From Mycobacterium sp. AT1 (lineage in GTDB: Bacteria > Actinomycetota > Actinomycetes > Mycobacteriales > Mycobacteriaceae): a DNA stretch of 64,000 bases. This document shows, one piece after another, positions 1-7,372 of the stretch; position 1 is the first letter of the stretch; each line of letters opens with the position of its first letter. Location: contig NZ_MVOC01000037.1 of the NCBI RefSeq assembly GCF_002043095.1, positions 62,001 through 126,000 on the forward strand. Direction: 5' to 3'. Position numbers and translations under genes: made by a program. Below the pieces are notes generated by a model. The model had not been told where the DNA came from, ran no database searches, and saw only the letters and a list, made by a program, of their open reading frames with translations.

Positions 1-864
1 TCCCAGCAGCTGCTCCTCGAATGCCAGAAGCCGGTGCTGGCCGTCAAACCAGCTCCGTAACCCAGGCATCGACGCAAGCGTCAATAGAATTTGCTGCTGG
101 CGAACTCGAGATTGGTCGAACAATGGCAGAGAACATTCGCTTCTCGCCTTTAAACCGATCATGATCGCAAATGGCTGGACCATCCGGAATCGGTGCTTTG
201 CAATTGCAATGTCGGCTGTGAACTGGGGTTTTACGGAGTCGGTCGGTCGACGCCGGGGTCAAGGCACCCGGGCGTCGACCGCCTGATCACTGCCAAGTCC
301 GGAAATCTCGCGGCCGCGTGGTCGCGGGCCTCGCGGCCGGACATCCCTGGTGCAGAGGGTGTTCGATTCACCGCTAACCCGTCGGTAGCCGGTCGCGACA
401 CTCCGAGGCGTCGCCCTGGGCCGGTCGCGCCTCGCCACGGGAACTCTGCGCGCGGGCGAATCGTTGGGGCGCCTGTCAATAGTGAGCCAGGCCACCGAGG
501 TCGGTCGGTGTTGCACTGCTCACGGGATTGCTGAATGAGTTCGCTCTTGGTCCTTGGGCGACGCCTCATTGCGGGCACACTGGCGATGAACTGCGTATAT
601 CGACGGCATCGTCAATCAATCGGCGGGTGGGTCGACGATCGACCACGTTGCTGTCGCCGTCTGACTCGGGGCCGCCACTTAAGGGACTGACTTTGCCAGA
701 ATCCCGCTGCCGGCTCGATTGGCAAGCCGTCATTCGCGCCATTCAGCAAATGAAATTCAAGATCAACGGGGCGTTTGAAAAATTTCTCCAGCAAAGTAGT
801 GCATCTGACCATTACAGAGTTATAAAGTTTGCCCATCGGTCTCATCCCAACGCAGGAGATTCAC
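1..864. other. 864-bp stretch without a supported gene
   Basis: No open frame here has recognisable protein character, and the short frames on both strands look like random GC-rich reading. The + frame from base 1 is open only to a TAA at 58-60, so those bases could be the last 19 codons of a gene lying left of the window; nothing in them is diagnostic. A small inverted repeat (GACGC/GCGTC) sits at 71-82. The last ~120 bases are noticeably AT-richer and hold the probable promoter and Shine-Dalgarno of the gene starting at 865. The rest could be a degraded gene, a long leader or plain spacer. Confidence 0.5.
821..828 (+). promoter_or_regulatory. Candidate -10 element for the 865 gene
   Basis: A TATAAAGT stretch, matching the mycobacterial TANNNT -10 pattern as TAAAGT at 823-828, lies about 37 bases upstream of the ATG at 865. 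No convincing -35 hexamer is visible at the usual distance. The Shine-Dalgarno AGGAG at about 854-858 follows it. Confidence 0.3.
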
Positions 865-3135
865 ATGCAACGCGCCATCCGCTCACCATTGACCGCAGGC
901 ATCGCCCTCGTAGGCGCAACCGCCATCGCAATTGCTCCCCTCACGCCCACGCCGCCGAGCCTGAGCATCAAGGCAGACCAGATTTCGACGGTCTTCGCCG
1001 AGTACACGCCCACGGGCTTGGCGTCGGCACTCGCCGACCTCACCGCCGGCGCCACGCTGGCCTTGGCCCAGGGGGCGCAGGGCCTCGGTGTCACGGGCTC
1101 GAATGCACTGTTCAACTTTGGTACGGCGGGCAACGCGCTCAACCAGACCGTCGGAACGTTCGGCAACACGCTGTCGGCGACCACCATCGGCGCACTCGCA
1201 ACGATCGCCGCGAACCCGCTCAACCCGGGCGCCTACCCGGCCGCACTGGCGCTTCTCATCGCGGGCGGCAGCCAGGGGCTGAGTCAGGCCGCATTGGGAC
1301 TCGGTGTTTCGGGCAACTTGGCGAACTATGCGGTGGGTGCGTTGGGCACCAACCTGCTGGCCACCCTCGGTCAGGCAGGCACCACGCTCAACACGGCCAT
1401 CGGTCAGGCACTGGCTGACCTCACCCCCGACCTGCTGGCCGCGGTGGGGACCCTCGCAAGCGGGGCCGCCATGGCATTGAGCGACGCCTACGTGGGACTC
1501 GCGACCGCGGGTACGCAGGCGCTCAGCGGCGTCGGAGCCGGACTCGGTGTCGCGTTGGGCGGTCTCGGCACCGCCGGAGCGTTGGCCCTCTCGGGTCTTG
1601 GCCAGGCCGGCGCGTTCGGACTCAACGGCATTGGCAACACGATCGGCACGGGCCTGGGCACCATCGTCAACACCGGCGCAACCGGGCTGGCGGCCGCGGG
1701 CGCCGCCGGCGCCGCCATCGCCGGGGGCGGGGTTGGTGCGCTGACGGCCATTCTCGCCAATCCGCTGAACCCCGCGAACTACGCGGTGGCGCTCGGATCG
1801 CTGCTGACCGGCACGTCCGCCGGACTGACGGCCGGACTGGCCGGACTCGGCGCCACCGGTGCGGTCGGCCTTGCCGGCCTCGGAGGCACGGTCGCGGCCG
1901 GACTGGCCACGATCAACAACGTGGCTGCTGCCCTCGGCCCGGTCGCGCAGGCAGGCGCCGTCACCCTCGCTTCGGCGGTCGGCAGTGGCGCACAGGTGCT
2001 CGCCGGCTTCGGACAGGCAGGTGCGACCACCCTTGCGACCGTCGGCGGCGTCGGTGCCACGCTGATCAGTGCGATCACGACCGCACTCGGACTCGCGATC
2101 GGGCCCGCCCCGGCTGCCGCGTCCGCGGCGCGCGTGGCATCGCTCGACGCCGGCCAGGTCTCCACGCTGGCCGTCACCCCAGGAGATCTCGCGGCTGCCG
2201 CCGCCGTGGTCCTCGCGGGCACGGGGCAAGCCGTCGGGGAAACGCTGACCGGCATCCGGGACGCCGGCGCGATCGGGCTGCAAGGCCTTGGCAACACCGG
2301 GGTAGCCGCACTGGGGGCCGCAGGCGCGACGGGTATCGCCGCGCTGGGGGCCGTCACCGTCACCGGCGCCACCGCGCTGCAAGGTGTCGGCGTTACGGGC
2401 GCAACGGCTTTGGCTGCGATCGGCAAGACGGGCGTCGCCTTCGCGACCGGTGGAGTCGGCGCCGTCGCGGCGATCCTTTCCAACCCGCTGAACCCCGGCA
2501 ACTACGCGGCTGCGCTGCAGTCGTTGGCGACCGGTGGAGTGACGGGGTTGGCTCAGGGGCTCGCTGGTGCCGGGGCGACGGCCGCGCAGGCTCTCGCGTA
2601 CGGAACGGCGACGGGGGCTCAGGCTCTCGCCGGCATCGTGAACACCGGCGCTCAGGCTCTCGCTGGTGCAACGAACACGGCTGCCCAGGGTCTGGCGACC
2701 GCAGGCGCCGTAGGTGCCTCCGGCCTGGGAACCGTCAATCAGGTGGCCGGCACGATCGACACCACGATCAAGACGGCAGCCGGGATCATCTCGGGCCCGT
2801 CCGCCACCCAGGGCGCCAGCGCCAGGGGTACTGCCGAGCTCCAGAGCAGCGCCAAGCTGGACAAGGGCACTCCAACGGCCGTGACCGCCGGAGCAACGTC
2901 GACGACCACGCCGGAGACTGAAGCCACCCCGACGAGCAGCGACGCCAAGCAGGCCGCGAAGGACGCCAAGGCCGCGGACAAGAAGGCCAAGCAGGACGCC
3001 AAGGACGCCGCGAAGAAGGCAAAGCAGGACGCCAAGGACGCCGCCAAGCAGGCGAAGCAGGATGCCAAGGATGCGAAGTCCGCATCCTCTGCCGGTGGCG
3101 ACACCAAGTCCGGCGCCTCGGGCGCCGCGGCTTAG
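865..3135 (+). CDS. Secreted Ala/Gly-rich repeat protein with Lys-rich C-terminal tail
   Basis: Unrecognised protein of about 756 aa. The start at 865 is preferred because AGGAG lies about 6 bases upstream and the protein then opens with a signal-peptide-like segment (residues 1-30, hydrophobic core after MQRAIRS). The body is a low-complexity Ala/Gly/Leu/Thr repeat with units of roughly 9-11 residues of the kind GLGxAGAxAL. A distinctive module containing NPLNPxxY recurs three times, near residues 115, 300 and 540. The last ~70 residues are hydrophilic: a Ser/Thr/Pro linker, then an Ala/Lys/Asp repeat (KQDAKDA units) like the basic tails of heparin-binding haemagglutinin or histone-like proteins. 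It lacks a PE or PPE N-terminal domain, so it is not a PE_PGRS/PPE protein in the strict sense. A cell-envelope or adhesin role is inference only. A strong hairpin terminator follows. Confidence 0.8.
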   Translation: MQRAIRSPLTAGIALVGATAIAIAPLTPTPPSLSIKADQISTVFAEYTPTGLASALADLTAGATLALAQGAQGLGVTGSNALFNFGTAGNALNQTVGTFGNTLSATTIGALATIAANPLNPGAYPAALALLIAGGSQGLSQAALGLGVSGNLANYAVGALGTNLLATLGQAGTTLNTAIGQALADLTPDLLAAVGTLASGAAMALSDAYVGLATAGTQALSGVGAGLGVALGGLGTAGALALSGLGQAGAFGLNGIGNTIGTGLGTIVNTGATGLAAAGAAGAAIAGGGVGALTAILANPLNPANYAVALGSLLTGTSAGLTAGLAGLGATGAVGLAGLGGTVAAGLATINNVAAALGPVAQAGAVTLASAVGSGAQVLAGFGQAGATTLATVGGVGATLISAITTALGLAIGPAPAAASAARVASLDAGQVSTLAVTPGDLAAAAAVVLAGTGQAVGETLTGIRDAGAIGLQGLGNTGVAALGAAGATGIAALGAVTVTGATALQGVGVTGATALAAIGKTGVAFATGGVGAVAAILSNPLNPGNYAAALQSLATGGVTGLAQGLAGAGATAAQALAYGTATGAQALAGIVNTGAQALAGATNTAAQGLATAGAVGASGLGTVNQVAGTIDTTIKTAAGIISGPSATQGASARGTAELQSSAKLDKGTPTAVTAGATSTTTPETEATPTSSDAKQAAKDAKAADKKAKQDAKDAAKKAKQDAKDAAKQAKQDAKDAKSASSAGGDTKSGASGAAA
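2989..3078 (+). repeat. 33-bp tandem repeat coding the Lys/Ala/Asp tail
   Basis: Two nearly identical 33-bp units (2989-3021 and 3022-3054) and a partial third encode an 11-residue KQDAKDAAKxA unit. Because the unit length is a multiple of three, copy number can vary between strains without breaking the frame. Confidence 0.75.
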
Positions 3136-3156
3136 GCTGCAGCAGCGAAGTAAGGC

Positions 3157-3186
3157 GGTGGGCCCCTCCCGACGGAGGGGCCCACC
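3157..3186 (+). terminator. 13-bp stem-loop terminator
   Basis: A perfect 13-bp inverted repeat (3157-3169 with 3174-3186) closes on a CGAC tetraloop, 21 bases after the stop of the Ala/Gly-rich gene. No U-tract follows, which is usual for mycobacterial hairpin terminators. Confidence 0.75.
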
Positions 3187-3260
3187 GTCGTCTGCGGCGC
3201 TCCTACATTGCCGTCAATTATCCGGTTTGGCACGTCACGAGGCCTGGGTACACCCGAGCC

Positions 3261-4034
3261 ATGGTCGACACCCGGTCGGCGGCTCACACCGCCCACGACA
3301 ACGTATGGTTCGAACGCGCGGCGCGAGCGGGCTTTGCGGCCAGCGGACTCCTGCACCTTCTGATCGCCTTCATCATCGCGCAGTTGGCGCTTGGCGCCGG
3401 CGGCAACGCCGACCAATCCGGTGCGTTGGCCACGCTTGCCGCGCAACCCGGCGGCGCGGTCATGCTGTGGGTGGCTACCGTCGTCCTCGCGGCGCTGGGC
3501 GTCTGGTACCTCGTCGAGACGTTCCTCGAAGACGACGCCAAGCATCGGGTGAAGTCCGCCGCCGTCGGCGTGGTCTACCTCTCGCTGGCCTTCTCGGCCG
3601 GCAGGTTCGCGGTGGGCAGTGGGAAGTCCAGCGGTCAGCAGAACGCGGGCCTGAGCGCTGAGATGATGAAATCCGGTTGGGGCAAGGCGGTATTGGTCGT
3701 CATCGCGCTCGGCATCATCGGGGTCGGCGGCTACCACGTGTACAAGGGCGTCACGAAGAAGTTCTTCAAGGACCTCGACGTGTCGGGCGGCACCGCCGTC
3801 ACCTGGGTGGGAATCGTCGGTTACGTCGCCAAGGGCTTGGTATTGGCGGGCGCGGGCATCCTGGTCATCGTCGCCACCTACACCGCGGACCCCGCGAAGG
3901 CCTCCGGAATCGACTCGGCCGTCAAGACTCTTGGCGCCGCACCGTTCGGTAAGTTCCTTTTGCTGCTCGCCGCGGTCGGCCTCGCCGCCTACGGCGCGTA
4001 CGGCTTCGTCCGCGCTCGGCACGCAGACATGTGA
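3261..4034 (+). CDS. DUF1206 family membrane protein
   Basis: 257-aa integral membrane protein. The sequence shows about six hydrophobic segments in three paired repeats, each opening with an aromatic/Arg/Gly pattern (WFERAARAGFAASGLLHLL and the related segments near residues 145 and 190). This is the arrangement of the DUF1206 family, which is widespread in Actinobacteria and has no established biochemical role. It sits alone between a terminator and the convergent nirD gene, with only 4 bases between the two stop codons. The ATG at 3261 is the first good start; no strong Shine-Dalgarno is seen. Confidence 0.85.
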   Translation: MVDTRSAAHTAHDNVWFERAARAGFAASGLLHLLIAFIIAQLALGAGGNADQSGALATLAAQPGGAVMLWVATVVLAALGVWYLVETFLEDDAKHRVKSAAVGVVYLSLAFSAGRFAVGSGKSSGQQNAGLSAEMMKSGWGKAVLVVIALGIIGVGGYHVYKGVTKKFFKDLDVSGGTAVTWVGIVGYVAKGLVLAGAGILVIVATYTADPAKASGIDSAVKTLGAAPFGKFLLLLAAVGLAAYGAYGFVRARHADM

Positions 4035-4038
4035 CCGC

Positions 4039-4356
4039 TCAACCGCATTCGCGGGTCAGGTGGATCGACCCGTCGTCCTCCAGACGCACGGGATGCGAGC
4101 AGACCCCTTCGCCGCTGCCGGTCGTCTCGGCCCCGCTGGTGAGGTCGTAGGTGCGACCGTGCAGCGGGCACACCACCGAGTCGTCGTCGGTGAGCCCGTC
4201 GGCCAGCGGCCCGCCGCGGTGCGGACACACCGCGCCAAGCGCCCGTAACGTGCCGTCCCGCATGCGGTAGACGGCGATCTGCTCGCCGTCCACGGCGAAG
4301 GTGCGTCCCTCGCCGACCGGAATCTCGTCGACCCGTCCGACCGCGACGTCGCTCAT
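4039..4356 (-). CDS. nirD: Nitrite reductase small subunit NirD, Rieske type
   Basis: 105-aa protein, the probable small subunit of the assimilatory NADH nitrite reductase encoded just upstream; its ATG overlaps the nirB stop (ATGA), so translation is coupled. It carries a full Rieske [2Fe-2S] ligand set: CPHRGG near residue 44 and CPLHG near residue 63, the C-x-H plus C-x2-H pattern, followed by YDLTSG. This is notable because the E. coli and M. tuberculosis NirD proteins, as I recall them, keep the fold but lack these ligands. It could be a cluster-bearing electron-transfer subunit or a Rieske ferredoxin recruited to the complex. The position leaves little doubt about the pathway. Confidence 0.85.
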   Translation of the reverse strand: MSDVAVGRVDEIPVGEGRTFAVDGEQIAVYRMRDGTLRALGAVCPHRGGPLADGLTDDDSVVCPLHGRTYDLTSGAETTGSGEGVCSHPVRLEDDGSIHLTRECG

Positions 4357-6833
4357 CGCACTGGAACCTGGGGGAGCGGCAGCAACGGCAACGACGACCG
4401 GAACTGCCCCTCACTCGCGGGCTCGCGACCGTCCAACCACGGGTCTCGATAGGCCGCAACGGATTTCGACATGTTGGCGTCCAGCTGCGCCGCCAATCCG
4501 TCGGTGTCGTCGACGACCACGGCACGGATGTGCTCGATCCCGACCCGGGGCACCCACGCGTAGGTGCGCTCCAACCAGTTCGCGCTCTCCCGGTAGTACT
4601 GCAGGAAACGACCGGTCAGCACCATAACCTCCGCGGCGTCGTCGACGGTGGCGAGCAGATCGCCCTTGCGGATGTGGGCGCCCGCGGCACCACCGACGTA
4701 GATCTCCCACCGGCCACCGTCCACCGCGACGACACCGAGGTCCTTGCACAGCGCCTCCGCACAGTTGCGGGGACACCCGGTGACGGCGAGCTTCATCTTG
4801 GCCGGGCTCGCCAGACCCTGGAAGCGTTCCTCGATGGCGATGCCCAGCGCCGTCGAGTCGCCGACGCCGAAGCGGCAGAAATCACTGCCGACGCAGGTCT
4901 TCACGGTGCGAAAGCTCTTGCCGTACGCGAATCCGGACGGCATGTCGAGGTCCGCCCACACCGCGGGCAGATCCTCCTTCTTGATGCCGAGCAGGTCGAT
5001 GCGCTGACCTCCGGTGAGCTTGATCATCGGGACGTCGTACTTGTCGGCGACGTCGGCGATCGTGCGCAGCTGGTGCGAATCGGTGACGCCGCCCTTCATC
5101 TGCGGCACCACCGAGAACGTCCCGTCGCGCTGAATGTTGGCGTGCACCCGATCGTTGACGAAGCGCGCGTCCCGCTCGTCGACGAACTCGTCGGCCCACA
5201 TCGTCTCCAGCAGTGAGGCCAACCCCATCTTCGAGCCGGCGTCGTGCCTGCCGTCGGGTGCCAATGCAGCGAACACCGATGACACGGAATGCAATTGGAG
5301 TTCTCGGATCATGGTCATCAGCGTCGGTTTGTCGTAGGGGACGCCGGCGACGTACCAGCTCGCCGACGGGTCTTCGGTGACCGCACCGCCGGCCGCCCAC
5401 TCCACCACCTGGGCGACCAGCTGCTTGCAAGAGCCGCAGCCCTTGCCCGCCTTGGTCGCCTTCATGACGCCGGTGACGGTGTTCTCGCCGCCGCGCACGC
5501 AGGCCACCAACGCGCCCTTGGAGACACCGTTGCAGTTGCAGACCTGTGAGTCGTCGGACAGCTCGGACACCCCGACCGTCACTGCTGGCGTGCCGATGTC
5601 GAACAACATCGAGACGCGTTCGTCGGGCAGCGGAAGGCCACTGTCGAAGGCCTGGGTCAGGAACGACACCTTGCTGACGTCCCCGACCAGGGTCGCGCCC
5701 ACCAACTTGCCGTCGCGGATGACGATCGTCTTGTACACCCCCCGCCGGGGTTCGGAGAACTGGACGAATTCGTCGCCGGGCAGTTCCGGGCCCTTCAGCC
5801 CCATCGACGCGACGTCGACGCCGGCCACCTTCAGCTTGGTCGCGGTGCGCGAACCATGATATGCCGCAACGGTGTTGGCGCCGGTAAGGTGATCGGCGAG
5901 GACTGCGGCCTGTTCCCACAGCGGTGCCACGAGCCCGTAGACCTGACCGCGGTGCTGGGCACATTCGCCGACGACGTACACGTCGTCGTCGTCGACCGAG
6001 CGCATGTGGTCGTCGACGACGATGGCGCGTTCGACGGTCAGTCCGGCACGTTGCGCCAGGCCGACGTTCGGCCGGATCCCCGTGGCGACGACGAGCATGT
6101 CGCAGTCGATCGAGGTGCCGTCGGAGAACACGATGCCGGTGAGTCGGCCGTCGTCGGACGTAGTCACCTCCGTGGTGCGCTTGTCGACGTGCACCCGGAT
6201 GCCGACGCCTTCGACGGAGCTGCGCAGAATCACCCCGGCAGGGTCGTCGAGCTGCGCGTTCATCAGGGTCGGTCCGGCGTGGACGACGTCGACGGTCAAT
6301 CCCCGGTTCTGCAAGCCACGGGCCGCCTCGAGGCCGAGCAGTCCACCGCCGATCACGACCGCCTTGGTGCGGTGCGCGGCCTCGGTGATCATGCCGACGC
6401 AGTCGTCGAGGGTCCGGAATCCGAAGACGCCGTCGGTGAGGTTCTTGTCGTCCGCCCACAAACCGGACATCGGTGGGAAGAACGACCGGCTGCCGGTGGC
6501 CAGGATGAGCTTGTCGTACCGGGTCGTCGCGCCGTCGTCGGAGTGCACGATGCGGGCGTAGGAGTCGACGCGGACCACTCGGACGCCGGCCCGAAGGGTG
6601 ATCCCGTTCTCGGCGTACCAGTCGACCTCGTTGAGGTAGATCTCGCTGGGATCGTCGCTGCCGGCGAGCACGTTGGACAACAGGATTCGGTTGTAGTTGC
6701 CGTAGGGCTCGTCACCAAAGACGGTGACGTCGAACGACTCCGAGCCACCGCGAGCGAGGATCTCCTCGACCGCCCTGACACCGGCCATCCCGTTGCCGAC
6801 GACGACGAGCCTGCGGCGGGCGTCGGCGGTCAT
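4353..6833 (-). CDS. nirB: Assimilatory nitrite reductase large subunit NirB
   Basis: 826-aa cytoplasmic enzyme that reduces nitrite to ammonium with NAD(P)H. Domains in order: FAD/NAD(P)-binding oxidoreductase (residues 1-~400, opening VVVGNGMAGVRAVEEI with a second GGGLLGLEAA nucleotide motif), a BFD-type [2Fe-2S] domain with CNCNGVSKG and GKGCGSC (about residues 430-480), then two ferredoxin-like and sulfite/nitrite reductase catalytic halves. The sirohaem/[4Fe-4S] ligands are visible as CVGSDFC (near 646-652) and CPRNC (near 687-691). The length is normal for the family. Its ATG overlaps the stop of the 118-aa gene upstream, and its own stop overlaps the nirD start, giving one tightly coupled three-gene operon. 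Confidence 0.96.
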   Translation of the reverse strand: MTADARRRLVVVGNGMAGVRAVEEILARGGSESFDVTVFGDEPYGNYNRILLSNVLAGSDDPSEIYLNEVDWYAENGITLRAGVRVVRVDSYARIVHSDDGATTRYDKLILATGSRSFFPPMSGLWADDKNLTDGVFGFRTLDDCVGMITEAAHRTKAVVIGGGLLGLEAARGLQNRGLTVDVVHAGPTLMNAQLDDPAGVILRSSVEGVGIRVHVDKRTTEVTTSDDGRLTGIVFSDGTSIDCDMLVVATGIRPNVGLAQRAGLTVERAIVVDDHMRSVDDDDVYVVGECAQHRGQVYGLVAPLWEQAAVLADHLTGANTVAAYHGSRTATKLKVAGVDVASMGLKGPELPGDEFVQFSEPRRGVYKTIVIRDGKLVGATLVGDVSKVSFLTQAFDSGLPLPDERVSMLFDIGTPAVTVGVSELSDDSQVCNCNGVSKGALVACVRGGENTVTGVMKATKAGKGCGSCKQLVAQVVEWAAGGAVTEDPSASWYVAGVPYDKPTLMTMIRELQLHSVSSVFAALAPDGRHDAGSKMGLASLLETMWADEFVDERDARFVNDRVHANIQRDGTFSVVPQMKGGVTDSHQLRTIADVADKYDVPMIKLTGGQRIDLLGIKKEDLPAVWADLDMPSGFAYGKSFRTVKTCVGSDFCRFGVGDSTALGIAIEERFQGLASPAKMKLAVTGCPRNCAEALCKDLGVVAVDGGRWEIYVGGAAGAHIRKGDLLATVDDAAEVMVLTGRFLQYYRESANWLERTYAWVPRVGIEHIRAVVVDDTDGLAAQLDANMSKSVAAYRDPWLDGREPASEGQFRSSLPLLPLPQVPVR

Positions 6834-7186
6834 TGGATCTGCACCAGCCCGAGGTCGACGACGACCGTTCCGCTACAGCCGCTTGGCGCCGCGACGTGAA
6901 GTTCGAGAACCGAGTCGGCGAGCAGGTCCTCGACCACCCTCAGTGCGACGTGGGTCGCGTTCTTCGCGCCAATGGGGAAGTAGCGCAACGGCTTTCCGTC
7001 ACAGAACAGGACGACCGAGATCATGTCGTCGGTGGAGTTTCCGCCGCGAAAGTAGACCGGTTGAGTGGTCGTGCCTGCGGGGACGACGTAGCGCAACGAT
7101 TCGTCGATCAACAGCGGCTCGTCCAAGCCCTTACCCTCGAACGCGAATGGACCCTGGAGGAAGACCGGTGTGCTGCCATCGCTCAT
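6830..7186 (-). CDS. Conserved protein of unknown function leading the nir operon
   Basis: 118-aa soluble protein with no signal peptide or membrane segment and no cysteine-rich or nucleotide-binding motif; only two cysteines (in VLFCDG and PSGCSG). The predicted pattern is mostly beta strands (for example LRYVVPAGTTTQPVYFRGG). I do not recognise its function, although I recall similar short mycobacterial proteins being labelled loosely as molybdopterin oxidoreductase-related. Its stop overlaps the nirB start by 4 bp, so it is the promoter-proximal member of the nitrite reductase operon. An accessory or assembly role for nitrite reductase is inference from position. Confidence 0.75.
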   Translation of the reverse strand: MSDGSTPVFLQGPFAFEGKGLDEPLLIDESLRYVVPAGTTTQPVYFRGGNSTDDMISVVLFCDGKPLRYFPIGAKNATHVALRVVEDLLADSVLELHVAAPSGCSGTVVVDLGLVQIQ

Positions 7187-7209
7187 CGCACCGAAGCTAG
7201 GTCGGTCGT

Positions 7210-7225
7210 GTTTCGGAATCGTTTC
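7210..7225 (-). promoter_or_regulatory. Candidate GlnR-box between nir and narK arms
   Basis: Read on the - strand, GAAAC-n6-GAAAC gives two direct half-sites 11 bp apart, the AC-n9-AC spacing described for the actinobacterial nitrogen regulator GlnR. It lies about 24 bp upstream of the 118-aa/nirBD operon and about 150 bp upstream of the divergent transporter gene. GlnR control of nitrate/nitrite genes is established in mycobacteria; the site itself is inferred by eye. Confidence 0.45.
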
Positions 7226-7372
7226 GTCGGCGCGACCACTGTGAACACGATCGCCTCACCTGCACCCCGTGGCACGTGTGAGGCAGTGTTGACACAGTCG
7301 ACACGGCTGGGCAACGGATGCGGAATGGCCTGACCGTAAACCTGATTCAACACCTTTCAAGGAGAATCAGTG

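Noticed and set aside
883..2382. 499-aa open frame on the minus strand, opposite the Ala/Gly-rich gene
   Set aside because: Composition is Arg/Gly/Asp-rich with no domain pattern; it mirrors the codon bias of the real forward gene and has no ribosome site.
865..3135. PE_PGRS or PPE-MPTR gene
   Set aside because: No PE or PPE N-terminal domain, and repeats are not GGAGG or NxGxGNxG; there is a classical signal peptide instead.
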